Assembly (NCBI GenBank): GCA_940337035.1
Contig: OW679200.1
Coordinates: 17,689,303-17,753,302 of the forward strand
Source: Agriotes lineatus
Taxonomy: Eukaryota; Arthropoda; Insecta; Coleoptera; Elateridae
Reading direction: 5' to 3'
DNA: 64,000 bases
Numbering within the stretch: the stretch's first letter is position 1; every line of letters begins with the position of its first letter. Below, piece by piece: positions 31,369 through 44,470 of the stretch. The position numbers and the translations under genes are program-made. Below the pieces are notes generated by a model. That model was not told the origin of the DNA. It was given only the letters and a program-made list of their open reading frames with translations, and ran no database searches.

Positions 31369-34218
31369 TCCTTGATGTTAAAGTGCTACTTTATCTACCC
31401 TTCCTGTTAAAGTAAAACTTCACCTTTTGTTTTCAGTTGATAAAAGCACACTTTAACATGTGCTATAGAAAAAAGGTCGTTTATCTTTCAACCTTATCAT
31501 ATCTCTCGAACGGTGTCCTAAGTATTCTGAATAATTTTCAATATTGCTGCACCACATAGATTCTTTTAAGACCAATTTACTATCTAACCAGCCTGTATTT
31601 ATTTTATTTATTTTTGTTTCAAGAAAAGAATTTCACCCGATATATGACTGTCTACCTACGCTTCTAATTATTTTATAAAATTCTCGCTTAACTGATGCCT
31701 TGCCTAGTTACGACGCTCCTAATATCGTCGAGCCTTTGGCCCGATGGCTTTTTCTCTAAAACGAATTAAATATTTTGGGCTATCATCGTTGTCATCCTTT
31801 TATGTATTGGTACAATTTATTGTTTCGACATCCTCCGTCTTTTAGGTATTCTCCTGCGTCAATTCGTTCGCGATGTTTATATGAGCTTATATCTCTCTAT
31901 TGTGTTGGTCATCGAAGATATTTTGTTATGAGTAGCCATTTTAGATGTAATACACCAATGTGACAGTTCGAAATCGGTCGCCCAGAATTATTCTTCGCCT
32001 TTGCCGCAGATTCGGCAGTCTCGAGCGCCAGCCTACGCTTCAAGCCCCTTAATTGGTATAGTGGGCTTAGAGATAAAATTTGATGCGCCTTTACTTTAAA
32101 AATTTCTGAGTACTACGCAGTTTGAAGCTGATAGGTGCCCTTTTCGGCCGCAATGTTCCCTTTCTTGCTAAATAGACGGGTCATACAAGGGAGAACAAAT
32201 GAAATCAGCCAAAGGGGCTCAAGTCAAGTAGATGGATAAACCAAGTAAAGGTGCTATGGTCTGAAACACCAACAAGCCATGGATACAGCCGTCAAAGGTG
32301 GAAACAAACGGTCGACGACTCCGCGTGATTTTTAAAATCACGACTACTCGAAATGGAGGACAAAAGTTTTTTTTTAAATCAGGTTTCCTCCGACTTTTGC
32401 CAATAGCTTACTATACGGATCTAAAAAGCGGTTTAAGGAATTTTCAAAAATTTGCCCGTAAGGGGGTGAAAAGGGGTAAACCGTGTTTTCACGAATTCCT
32501 CAATATCTCTTAGACCCGATAAGATATCGACTTGCTGTTTGATTGCATAGGTATCCAAGGCAAATGTCTAAAAACACATTTCAGGATTTTGCCCTAATCA
32601 ACCCTTAAAGGTGCGAATCTGCATTCGGGGTGAATTATAGAACCTATTGTATGTCTTGTGTTTGTTAGGTTAGAGCAATATTTTTTGTCATATAGATGTG
32701 TTTTTCAAATCTTTAGAAAGGGGTTTTAGGGTTTTTTAGATTTCACCCCTATGCGGTAAAAAGGGAAAACTGAAAAGGGGTAGGGGGTTAAAATGATAAA
32801 TTATTTCCCCTCTGGGTTCATTTCAGAATAAAACGGGCTGAAAGAGTTTTTAGAAATTTTACTCCTAAGGGTGAAAAAGGGTAAACTGTGTTGGCACGAA
32901 TTTCTCAATATCTCTTAGAATAAAATAGGGGAATTTCTGAAATTCCATCCCCTTGTGGTAGAAACAGGTATCCTGCTATAATTTATGAATACAACATTTA
33001 CTAGGTACATATATTTTTGATGATATCTCATTGTTATACTAAAACTATAGTTTAATCAATCTATACAAGGGTAACGACAATTATACTTATACACATTTCC
33101 AGGGGGTACGTGAAGAATAAAAGAGTCAAGGAAAACTTTTTTCGGTAGAATATTGTTTTCTTTTTACTTACAATATTGTTTTGCACCCTTTTTTAGTTCA
33201 GTGTATTGAGTGAGGAAAAGGGGAGGAGCAGGGTTCATTTAAGATTTAGAAGAAGAAACTAACATTTGTAGTCCGTACGAAGAACGGGAATCTTGCTAGT
33301 ATACACATATAAGCAATATTCATTTTAAGTCTTTATTTCATTTTCGCGAATTTTTTTTTGCTAATCTTTTGCTTGACTCTCCTTTAATAGAATTTCACAA
33401 TTACAATTGTAATTAAATTGGCCCTCCATGTATTATTACACTCTATTATTATAAATTATTTACTTAAATAAAAATAAAGTGCCAGGCTAGTGTTTGGTTT
33501 TGAGATTGTCCAATACAATGGCTAAATTGGATTTATTGGAACATATTTGAAATTTTCGCCTGTAATGTGCAGAGTTTGTTTAGGTTCCAATCTAACACCC
33601 AGTTACCAGCTGACCGAAAATTACTATTTGGATTTAACACAGAATTTCCCTACAAGGATGACGCGGTAGTTGCTCGAATTGCGAGTTTAGAAAAATAAAC
33701 GACAGCTAGATTATTAATGCATCAGTTAGATATTTTAAATAATTTTTCAGAAAGAAACTGACGTTCCAACTTAATCTAATTTATATAATGCTTTGTATTT
33801 TGTGCACAACGTAGCTGTCAACTAATTCTTTAACATTTTAGCCTTACAGAGGCAGCTATATTTTTCTTATTTTCCTGGCTAATTGCAAGACCCAATTCAT
33901 TAGCTTCCTCAGCAGTGGAATTGCACCTAGTTACGTTAACTACTCTATCCGCTTCACAATTTGTACAATTAAGTTAACTGGCGAATGCTGCTCTCTAGGT
34001 TAATTTATCATTTTCCGAATTCTAAGAAATCAGCCCTTATTACCTATAATATAGACAACGTGTAAATGGAGGAAAGTAGTTTAAAATTCATTAGGAGAAA
34101 TAATGCTTTATTATTCATCGATACTGGTCAAAACGCAATAGAGGGAAACGCGGTTACGAAGGTTGCACTGAAAATTGTTAGTTATTAAAAGACCGTTGCA
34201 TTTTTTAACAAACAATAT
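31369..34218. other. Intergenic with G-rich dispersed repeat
   Basis: 32340-32960 contains a repeated phrase AAGGGGGTGAAAAGGGGTAAAC...CACGAATT-CTCAATATCTCTTAGA, present at 32458-32512 and 32868-32930, among runs such as TTTCACCCCTATGCGG. The pattern looks like an old non-autonomous element. The rest, including 31.5-32.2 and 33.0-34.2 kb, shows nothing recognised. Confidence 0.4.
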
Positions 34219-35060
34219 TTATTGTTTTTCAAAATATTCTCCATTCAGACTAATACAGTTGTTCATTCTTTGAAACCACTTTTTAAAACATTCGGAAAAT
34301 TCATTTTCTGAAAGGTCCTCAAAAATTCTTTGAAATTCTGTAACTGCTGCATCTGCGCTGGAAAATCTTTTACCTCGCATCATTTTTTTAACAGTTTGAA
34401 ACAAAAAAAGTCTCACGACTCCAGATCTGGGCTATACGGAGGATGAGTTACCAACTGAACTCCTGAATCTTTCAAAAAATCCAATGTTCTGGCAGCATTG
34501 TGGGAGGATGCGTTGGCATGGATGGACTAAGATGTGACGCAAACCGGTCTTTTGGCGACCTGTCTGTAATTTTCCAAACATATTTGGTAAAGCCACTTCT
34601 CAATACCATTCAGAATTAACAATTATCTTATCTTCAAGTGGAATAACAGCAACAGGACTACTTCGGAAAAAAACAGCAATCATTTTCTTATTGACGCTTC
34701 TGCCACGAATTACTTTTGTGAGCAAGTCTTCATCTTCGAATACCCAAACATTAGACGGTCGTAACTCTATACCGTTCGTCACCTGTTACAATGTATGCCA
34801 CTTTTTGGAAGCTCCTCTGTCAAATTCTTGCAACATAAATTTACTCCAGTCTACTTGATCCTGTTTTTGGCTTTCTTATAGAAAATGCGGTATCCAACGG
34901 CTTGCTAGCTTTCTTACCCCAAGATGTTTATGCAAAATGGTATTCACCACCGAGGATCCAATCTTCACTTCCTCCTGAATCGCCCTATAAGTAATATTTC
35001 GATTGGACTGAATCAAGCTTGCCACACAATCAACATTTTCAGAACAGGCAGCTTGTATAT
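34219..35060 (-). pseudogene. mariner transposase relic
   Basis: Minus-strand fragments give the C-terminal half and part of the N-terminal half of a mariner-family transposase, a cut-and-paste DDD enzyme. Seen in order: SLIQSNRNITYRAIQEEVK and SSVVNTILHKHLG (helix-turn-helix region), VDWSKFMLQEFDRGASKKW, SNVWVFEDED, VIRGRSVNKKMIAVFFR, PLEDKIIVNSEWY, NASSHNAARTLDFL, VTHPPYSPDLE and the C-terminal GEYFEKQ stop at 34219. The pieces are separated by stops, small deletions and frameshifts, and the region of the first catalytic Asp is damaged. Terminal inverted repeats were not identified. Confidence 0.9.
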
Positions 35061-35920
35061 CACATCATGTGCATTGTATGACATGATAAAGTTTAAACGG
35101 CTTTGCCGCCTAACTTTTAATGTATAATAATAATAATATTAATAATGTGCCATTCAATTGTTACAATTGTTTCTAGCCAACTGAGCTTCCACGGCCTGCT
35201 ACTAACTATAAACAGAGCATCCCTCGTATTATCGATGAATATTATTATAAACTATTCGCTTAGTACTCAATACCAATACAAGACAGTAACTTATGGTATA
35301 ATAAAAAAAATTGTGTCTGTGCTCTTGCCAAAATAACATGATGCAATACAACTGATTTAAAAGTCATTACTTCAGTATCTTAAAAGATTTTCTTTAAAAA
35401 AATGCATGAATGAATGAATAATTAGTAGAAGCAGGTTTGTGATTGTACTTTTTTAATTTAAATCCTTTGAACTACAAAATCATGTAAACTTTGACACAAA
35501 ATCAATAATAAATAGTTGTTTAAGCTTTATACTTTTTTGCGATAAAATATAGGTTTTTAAATTTCTATACCTTTAGTTCAGGTTCATCGTTTTTAGTTTA
35601 CCAATATAATTTCTTTAAAAAATTATATTTCACAAATAAACAATTTAAACTAGCTACTATATTCCACATACGGTGTGGAAATTAAGTGACGCGTAATTTC
35701 GATTACTCCGTTAATATTCGTTTTCAGGAAAAAATCTCAAAGAGTGTAGGAATTCAAATTTCAGAGCATATGCTAAAGTAGTTTCCAGATTTTTATGATA
35801 TTTGTTCTAAATTTTATGACGTCATCAATATTTCTTTAAATGAAAACTTATTTATTTTTTTGTTTATTTGGGTGGCAAGTTTTAATGTGTTTTCTTCACC
35901 GGTATATATTTTTGAATAGG
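35061..35920. other. AT-rich flank of the mariner relic
   Basis: Contains a short (AAT)n run near 35126 and no recognised coding sequence. The mariner 5' end and its inverted repeat should lie here but could not be found. Confidence 0.3.
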
Positions 35921-36490
35921 TCACATTCGCTGTGACACTAAATAATGTTAAAAATAAAAAATACTATGTAAGGGTAAACATATATTGGCATTCGTAATAA
36001 TACTGAGACAATAAGAAGAAACACTTGGGAATGCAAGTTACATCAATTTTCAAATAAAAAAAAAACTACCGGCGATAGGCTTCGAACTTCAGCCCCTTTG
36101 AACGAGCCTGTAATGCGATTTCAATGATCGGCGCGTTAGGCCGAAGTAAGGCAGGTGTTGACCCTTGTTCTATTTTTTAGAACACTTATCTTGATCTGTA
36201 GGTTTCCATTTTCGTCAAGGGTAAAGCTATGTGGAAATTATAATTTCTCAATTGAAGCAAAAATAAACAACAATATATTTTTTAAGGTGATAACCCTGTA
36301 TATGTTGGGTCCAAAGTATGCTGTTTTAGTCAAGGGTAAAAACCTGAGCTATGTGCAAAATATTACTTTCATAGTAATAGTTTTTGACTTAAATAAAAAA
36401 TTTGTAGAATTTTCTTATTTTAAGGTACTTACTGTGTTTTATGTTATAATTGACTATAATGCAATAGTATTTATATTTGTAGGTGGTTTT
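35921..36490 (+). repeat. Dispersed repeat family with tRNA-like insert
   Basis: GTGACACTAAATAATGTTAAAA (35933) recurs at 61269, and 36285-36475 matches the 19.7-kb repeat on the opposite strand (TTGGGTCCAAAGTATG, AACCTGAGCTATGTGCAAAA). Between them, 36065-36150 on the minus strand reads CCTAACGCGCCG and AGTTCGAAGCC, which resemble tRNA A- and B-box sequence. A 114-codon open frame here lies within repeat and is not credited as a gene. Confidence 0.55.
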
Positions 36491-37965
36491 ATGTTATAAC
36501 AATTACGTTTGACTTTCTTATGTTTTAGTTTATTTTTAATCAATTCTCTTTTGAAATTGATTTTAAGTAACTCATTTACCGTTTCACAAATTATGAATTA
36601 TCAATGTTATTAAATATAACCAGCTCAGATAGGAATTTTACTCTTAAAAAAACTCAGGCAGGATTCACGCATAATCAAGATAGTTTTAATTCATGAAAAA
36701 TTCGTATCCTTTTTGTTTAATCAAAACGAAATTCAAAATTATGTGATAATTTGAATGTATGTCACTGCCACCTTAAATTATGTAAGTGTGAAATCGATCA
36801 CAAATACCTTTTCGTTACACTACCGGTCATTCAACAAGCACTAAATAGTAAGTAATTCCCTTTTGTAATTACCACATTTTACTCATTTGGTTTTACTTTT
36901 ATTTTTTTATAAATACCTGCAGATCTCACTGACCCTAATATGCATCTTTATCAGTCCAAATCACATCCAGTACACTCACAGTAGTCTTCTAATGTCCACA
37001 CAAATACTCGACCACCAGGAACCGCAAAGACCTCTCAGCTAAACACAAGACACCCGTTATCTCCTCCAACAGAAATGTCAATATTGATCAGAAGCAATGG
37101 CCATCTACGTCTTTCTTCCAAAATTCACAAGACTTTGACCACCCAGTATCACGAACCTCGACTAGATGCAAATTAAAAACAAAAGTCACTTCAATAACAA
37201 GCTGGGCGAAGTACAATTCCAGTAGATAAAAACCCCTTTATCCACACCATAAGACGTTCACTCTGCTATCAAACTCGATATAAGCTACTTCCATTAATAC
37301 CAGCCTCTGCTATCCGTTCTTCCTCCTATTATAGGCCAGTGGCCTGTTTTAACCACAAAGTGGTTCTATGAATCCTCTTTGCCCTTAGGCCGGGTAGGTG
37401 GCTAGTCTTGCCCGTCGAAAGTGAGGAAGAGTTTCCTTGTTTCTCTAAATTATTATTGTTTAATATATGGTACTCCATTTTTATTCTTCTCCATAAATGC
37501 ACCATATCAAATTATTGCCAAAAAGTCATCTTGTACTCCGCTTCATAATTTTACTATAATATACAACCCTTCACATATCAAATAGATTTAAACTCATTTA
37601 ATAAAGGGTTATATTTAGAATTTTCAGCCGCGTACAACCGCTTTACATTTCATTAAGTCGAAATTTGTTTGTACATAAAATTAATTAATATATCTCCTTA
37701 ATGATATTATTTTTACATCTTAATACTCTACATAATATGTATCATATTTATTTCATACACACTATATTGAATGATATTTCTCGAATAGGTATTTGATATT
37801 TAATCCTCCACTTTATTTCAGATAATAATTAAATTATGTTGGAATTGGAATCCTTCTGTTTCTAATATTGCATCGTTCAATTGAATTTTAAATTCTATTT
37901 CATTATTTTACCGAAACCATTTTTAATAACTTTGATATCCTTTTAATATTACACTAAAACCATTA
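36491..37965. other. Intergenic, no recognised gene
   Basis: 36920-37400 is less AT-rich with a pyrimidine bias and the phrase GGTAGGTGGCTAGTCT shared with 11244. No coding motif. The rest is T-rich. Confidence 0.3.
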
Positions 37966-38110
37966 CAATACATTTTCTGGGTTTCATGACAGGAAGGCAT
38001 ATAATCTGCATGCACAATATCGTTTTTCTCCAACAAATAGTTTTTGAGATTTATGGGGAACAGACAGGCAGACAGACAGACAGAATTGGGAAAACTGGTT
38101 TTTGCCATTT
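37966..38110 (+). repeat. CAGA dispersed repeat, copy 1
   Basis: ATATAATCTGCATGCACAAT, ATCGTTTTTCTCCAACAAAT, AGTTTTTGAGATTTAT, then (CAGA)n and GGAATTGGG-like end. Same order of words as at 40728 and 61540. Confidence 0.75.
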
Positions 38111-38905
38111 AAGGACCCTGAAACACTTCAAGTAAATAGAACGGTATTTGATAAGTGTAACTTTTTAAAACTTGATTTCTTAACAAAATCACAAATATAT
38201 TATTATTATGTTTGTGCTTTAATATATTTTGGCGCACTCAATAAACATTTATATTGCTTCAGCTGTCCTATCAGTTTGACTATCTTTTTATTTTGAGAAA
38301 GATGTACTAATCTTATATTTTACGTCGTAGTTGAGATATTTTAGCCCACAGTTGCATACTGATATCTTGACCTTTCGAAGCTTTATCTTTAAATTTCGAT
38401 CTTATCGCAGCATTTTGATATAACATCATTGTTGTTGGTTATTGCTTTGCATTGGGAACTCTTTTATATTTTCAGTATTTCAGTTGAGCATATCTTCTAT
38501 TTTTTGGAGAACTATTAAAGTATATCAAATATGTTACTCCAAGGATTCGCGTGTTAAAATGGTATAACTCTTTTTTTTAACTTGGAACAATACAAAGTGA
38601 CAAACGTTAATAAAAATATAGGGTATAGGGAGAAGTTAGTTAATATCATGTTTGCTTAATAATTATAATATATATCACAAAAAGGTTAGTCAACGAAAAA
38701 CCAACTCCTTATACTACTTATACCTTATTTTGTCATTATTTTTTCAAAATTTGTTGCTTATACTGGACAGGATTTAATTTCATCGCCTACGAAAGGCATT
38801 GCAAAGGTAAATGGTGATGCCATGCGCATCGCACCCGTCGATTTCACATTGTCACGGAACTGTGCCTAATAAAGGGGCGCAGCAACTGCATTATAATGAA
38901 CAGCT
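38111..38905. other. AT-rich intergenic
   Basis: No recognised coding or repeat feature. Confidence 0.3.
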
Positions 38906-39090
38906 TATCCTTGCCCATCTTTGTTTCTTACAGCAAATACCCTGCATCTGTTGGGTCCCATATTTGTCAAGTATAAAGCTTAAGCCATGTACAAATTAAT
39001 ACTTTTATCTAATTCTCAGTTAAAGCAAAAATTTACAAAATTTTATTATATTAAGGTGCTCACTTGTAAGGACATTTTTAGTTTTGTATG
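38906..39090 (+). repeat. Dispersed repeat (GGGTCC family), diverged
   Basis: GTTGGGTCCCATATTTGTCA, AAGCTTAAGCCATGTACAAA and AAGGTGCTCAC match the order of words in the 36.3-kb copy. Confidence 0.55.
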
Positions 39091-40727
39091 ACCGTACGGC
39101 TAATTAGCATTATTTCCTAAATTACGACTCCACTTGTATATGGATTTTCCAATTATTCCACCTGACTATAAGCATCTCGAGTTGTTTGTTTACAGCCAAC
39201 GGTTTTAAGCAAGCTCATTCTGTGTATCAGTGTATCCCGGTTTCGGTCTGTTGGCACGCCGGAATATCCGCTTGTTGAACTATCGATCCATCTGCTAGGC
39301 GCATTCTTGCATGTTTCTAGCGAGAATTTAGGAGATAGGTACGTTATGTCTGAGAGAGCGAGTCGGAGGATTTATCCTCACCACTTGTCAATGCGACCGC
39401 CTTGGCGTCGTTTTGCAGGGAAGATTGATCCGGGCGTCTGAAGCAACAGCTGGTTTTTGAATTGGTGCTCCCGCCACGCTCCCCCTTCGGGGGTGTTCTC
39501 GAAGGTTTTTGACGTTTGATTATTGCGTGATTACCGGCTAACGTTTTGTCCCCGCGAGTATGGATATGTACCGCTGTTTAGTTATGAGTTGGACTCCCGT
39601 GGCTTCAACGTTCAAGTTTTGTGTGCCGCCTTTGTTTTTGAACTCATTTTACCGCACGTGGTGGTGCCCGAAAGGGGTGTCGTTGTAGTTATTGTAAGCC
39701 TTTTGAGTTTCCGTTTACCGCGGGGGCCGAACCCCCCTACATTACGCCGTTTTGGCGGATTTTTTGTGAGAACTTATTAGCTCTCGGGCTTCGAATTTCG
39801 CTGGCTACGCCGCATCTTCACGTTGAGCTGGTGCAGTCATCCCCCTCTTTGGTGTCTTCTGCAGTTTCTGGGAACAGCAGCTGATTGCAGTAGCATGAGA
39901 CATCAATTTTCTGCACTTCTATTTGTGATTTAGTCACGACTATATCGTTGCCGTTTTGCTGTGTAAGGTTTTTGTAGCTACCGATGATGAGAGCTTGGCT
40001 GTTGAAATACGTATTTATCAGTTGTTAAATATTTTTGTGGTGAGGGGTTTTAACGAATTTGTGATATTTTCAAACCACAGGCTCCAGCAGTGTTTTATTT
40101 TAGTAATTTCAATAGTTGGTTTCAAGTTTATCGAATAGATCAACCTAATTACCGTTGACTGAACCATTTTATATTTTTATGCGCATTTATATATTCAAAT
40201 ATTTTGCTAATGCATTACACATCTATGTAACTGTAGTTTTTTTGTTATTGTGCTTGCGATTTTTTGTGTATTGTATTTTACAGTTGTACGAAGAGTTTGG
40301 CCAGCCCGTCAAGTAAGTTTTCGAAAGGTACGTCCGTTGGTGCTGTGCCTGCTCGCTGACCAGAATACTGCGCAGGTTATAGTTGAAAGGTGAATTCATA
40401 TATGCTTCCACTTTTCCTCAGTGGGTTCACCTGAGCATATTTTTTCCTAGTATGAAATTGTGGTGACGCCTTATCATTTTCGATCTGCTTACCGTTTATT
40501 AGGCCGTTTCCCTTGTGTTAACTAGTGTTAAACCCCCCTCTCGCTCGGCTGAAGTTAGTCGGCAAACTCTTTTGTGGCGGGCTGGGCAGCAGTCCTATGA
40601 GTTACATTTCCGATTGTGAGTTAGCTTACTCGCTAGTCGTCTAGCATTGTTTCGGCTTATAATACCGTGTTGTGCCGTTATAAATTGGCACGTTGTCGTA
40701 ATTATTATTATTTAGCCTGTTATCAAC
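39091..40727. other. GC-richer block, possible degraded LTR or element interior
   Basis: 39.2-40.7 kb is GC-richer, with hairpins such as CTCCCCCTTCGGGGG (39479) and several open frames without motifs. It resembles the 3.0 and 12.4 kb blocks in composition only; no shared end was found. Identity unknown. Confidence 0.3.
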
Positions 40728-40915
40728 TGGCAGATATATAATCCGCATGCAAAATATCATGTTTCTCTAAGAAATAGTTTTTTAGTTATATCGCCAACAG
40801 ACAGACAGACCGACACGCAGACGGAATTGAGAAGAGATCTGAAGAAATTTTGGAAGGTATTTTTTTGCGATTACAGTCCTTTGTCTTTTAGACGAGGGTA
40901 ATAAAAGAACCTCAA
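40728..40915 (+). repeat. CAGA dispersed repeat, copy 2
   Basis: GCAGATATATAATCCGCATG, AATATCATGTTTCTC, CAACAGACAGACAGACC, GGAATTGAGAAGAGATCTGA, GGAAGGTA-TTTTTT and TCTTTTAGACGAGGG, all in the order seen at 61540-61770. Confidence 0.8.
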
Positions 40916-43139
40916 TGTTCAAAACTGTAAAAAATTCGCAATAGTTCGTAATCACTAGAATTTCTATACTTTTCAATTTGCTAAAATCCGTAAAAACCTT
41001 TATGTCAAAATCAATAATCTCAGCTGCTTGCCACTTAAGAATTTTGACTATAAATTTGAAATATTATACTTTATCTCTTCAATGTACCCTAGGCAACAAG
41101 AAGACATAACATTAAAATTTAAGTAACTAACCAATTTACACAGCTGATTACATCGCTTATGATTTATATCTTTTACGAGAACTAATTAAAATTTACGTGA
41201 TTTGCATTGTAAAGCCTTTGTTGTACTTTCTAAAGGTTGAACATGAGAATGTCTTTCGTGTTTTCTCTATAAATATGTTACATGTAGACTCAAATGCATA
41301 ATTCGCTCAATTGCCAAAGTGCAACGCTTAGTTCGACAACTGCAGGAAACTTAAATTCAGCAATTGAGCAAATTCGGCAGCTGAGTAGCATATACAGGCC
41401 TTGAGCGATATATGCGTTAATTGAGCTTGATGTCCTGCTACAAGCATTCAACCTGAAGCGTATACTTATTTTTACATTGCTTGTCTTCGAATTAATATAT
41501 TTCTAATTTATAAATGTCAGCCACCTTAAAGATTTTATCATAATTTATCATAGTTACTAAGATGCCAATTTATCTAAAACCGTTATTACTAAATATTATG
41601 CACGTGGTTACTGAATGATTGCATAAGATATGCTTCCGATATGAATCACGATTCATATTTTTAAATTTGAGAAGAAATTATTGCTGATATCAAAGAGAGA
41701 TCCATAATAGTAACTACGACTAAAATGTTCTGTTAATGTTTCGAAAGACAAAAGCTATTGTCTATTAAATAAGACTGCCACTTTGGCTTTTGCTATGGGA
41801 AGGCATAAATGTCCAATTACTTTTTAACGTTGTGTAATTAACAATATCAGCGTGTATGTTACTAAATTACAAACTGAGTGGTCGCTGTCCTTATAGTTTG
41901 ATACTTTGTAAGTACAATATTTTTTTGTTTAAACACAAAAGGTACTTAAAGAATCCCAAGAGATGGAAAACACAATTACTTGGGGTTTTAGTGGCAGAAT
42001 ATACTCTTGCGTGACAAGTTTAAACCTTCAGTGTTCGGGAAAAAACAACTGTCGCTAAAATAAAAGCATCCTGGGGATTATCAATAGGAGAGTGTCAAAG
42101 TTTGTTTACCCTCAGAACGCTTTAGTACCTTTTACGAAGGAGGCCATCGGCCCTTCGATGTTTCTTTACAAAACTTTTTATAACATAAAAAAAAATTTGT
42201 GTTGTGAATAAATGCTTACCAAACTCATCTTGGCGATACAAGTGACAAGTTGAAGCAGTAGTTTTTGTTTCCCTACAGGGACGCACAGAGGGGCAATAAC
42301 AGGATTTATTCGTATAAAAACCAAATTTACTGCTTGCAGCGAATTCAGAAAACATTGCGCCCTCAAGGTGAGCTTAGTGGGACTATCACTGTAACCCTTA
42401 TCTCGCGTTAGTCGCGACGCCGAGAAATTGAGTAGCAGCAGATAAAGCGTCCGACAGCTGAGAGCGACGCCTCGTGGGACGCCGTCGCCTAAGCCTGCAT
42501 ACTAAGGAGTGCTTAGAGCTTCGTATATCCAAAATGTACTACACGTATTACGGTTGCTAAATTATACATGAGAAAAATTACGAGCTTGGTGACTAAGCTC
42601 TGAAGTGATACTTTACCATTGTCACAGATATGAGATGTGGGAAAGTTAGAATGAGCTGAAAATAATTGTTCTCGTTCCACAATCTGATTATCAGAGGGCA
42701 AGAAACAGGGAAATCTTTATATCCCGAGTAGAAGAGAAGGAACTATGATTAACAGTAAGAAAGAATACTATCAGTGTAAGTGTAATACATTTTACTGAAA
42801 TAACAATTCAAGTAGAAAAGGAAAAGGGTAAACTAAAACCCAGCGAAGGTTGAAAAAGAAGAATCGATCTTCAAGTCCTCAGTAGGGCATGTACATAAAA
42901 CCATACTAGTAGGAATTGTTAAAAATATTAACTACAAAATGCTTTAAAATGGTCCTAAATTGTCAACCAATAAATGAAAGAGTGTTGATCAGAATTAAAA
43001 TAAAGCATTTAATATAACCATTATAAACGCTCATGCCTCAATAGATGAGAAAAGTGAGTGAGAACAAGAAAGTTTGTACAACACGTTAATAGAGAAAATA
43101 AACAAATTATTCATGTCCATCTATGCGTAAAAGCAAACA
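40916..43139. other. Intergenic, no recognised gene
   Basis: 41.3-41.45 kb repeats words like CAATTGAGCAAATT and CTCAATTGCC in both orientations, a weak inverted structure. Overlapping minus frames at 42.1-42.4 kb lack motifs. 42.4-42.5 kb is GC-rich without a frame. Confidence 0.3.
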
Positions 43140-44470
43140 AATTAGAGGGTGTTAGCGAGAGTTATCAACAGGATGAAAGGGAGACACCGAGTCAGAACTG
43201 CTATGGTTAAAAACAAGAATGGGAAAATGCTGTGTAATAAAGAAGGAATCATGGAAGATGGATAGAATATTTCTCGAAATATCTACATAGAAGTAATGCA
43301 ACAGAGAGTGGAGAAATTGAAGTTAAGAATGCTATATAGTGATGGACGATATATCAATTTTCAATCACCCTGTGAACTGTTACACTGATTTTTGTATACG
43401 CGGTTTTCAAAATATATACCATAACTTCCATATTCCGTTTCTATGCGAGTACCCGATAAAATTCTAACTTGTAAAAAATATCTTTAAAGGCGCGAACTCC
43501 CTGTAATCAGTTATATAGGTAAGAACTAATTCATTACCAAAATAGTGCTCTGCTCGGAGCTCTATCAGCTTTAATACATTATATTCATAAACCTGTTTTA
43601 GTTTTAATCACGTGCGCTTTTGTCTTCAATGGGAAGAACAGAACACAACATTTTTTAGATCTCGCACCATCGTAAAATCGTGATCACCATACCTTTTTTA
43701 ACAACTTTAGTAATAGTACTAATTAGTGATTTTTTATGAGTGATTAAATCATAGTTTATAAAATACCGATCATCACTTCTATCCTACCGATAGGAAAAGA
43801 CGAAGACGTAGAGCCAAACATGGAAGAAGCAACCTTGAATGAAATAAAGACAGCAAATAAAAATCAAAAAAATAAGTATCTAGAGAACTACTAAGAGAAA
43901 TAGAAAAGCGAAACATACTCCGGGCTTAAGAATATCCGGAACTAGACCGGATCGACACGGAAAGACAAAGATTTACCAACCTTCAGTAAGGAAGATGGTA
44001 CTTTAAGAAGAAGAAGAAGAAGACCGGATTTCAGAACGGTAGACATAATGAAGCAGCGAGATGAAATGTTGCACATTAAATTCCCTAAATTGATCAAGAA
44101 GATATGGAAAGAAGAACAGCTACCCAAGGATTGGAAGGGAAGCACCGTATGACCAACACATTACAAAGACGACAAACAATTGTAATAATTATCCAAGAAT
44201 TCGTTCATTAAGCTAAATCTACAAAATTCTGGCTATATTAATACATATAATATTAAAATCATATTATGAACCGATAATAAGTCAAAATCAAATATCAATC
44301 ATGAAAGGAAAATCGACGACCGACCAAGCTTGTAATGGAAAAATATGAAAATTTACTACCTATTAATAAATATCACCTATTTGTCGATTTGAAACAAGTC
44401 TACTAAAGCAAAAATAGGAAAAAACTGTATAAAATCCTGAAATATTATACAATAACACAAAACTAGTATG
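43140..44470 (+). pseudogene. RTE-like LINE relic
   Basis: Fragments follow the order of an RTE-type ORF: RVINRMKGRHRVRTAMVKNK and GKMLCNKEGIMEDG (linker before the polymerase), ATESGEIEVKNA, then after a 440-bp insert EPNMEEATLNEIKTA, LIKKIWKEEQLPKDWKG, YYEPIISQNQ and MKGKSTTDQA (fingers and palm of the reverse transcriptase). The catalytic region beyond it is missing. Many stops and frameshifts. An AAG repeat expansion at 44007-44022 has disrupted the frame. Confidence 0.75.
43338..43777. mobile_element. Insert within the LINE relic, probable non-autonomous DNA element
   Basis: The LINE homology stops and resumes around this 440-bp segment. Its ends AGTGATGGACGAT and ATCGGTATTTTAT-side ACCGATCATCACT are imperfect inverted repeats. 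No clear target duplication and no ORF. Confidence 0.45.

Noticed and set aside
36155..36499. 114-codon hydrophobic frame as a membrane protein gene
   Set aside because: It lies inside a dispersed repeat that matches 19642-19830 on the other strand and is not conserved as a frame there.
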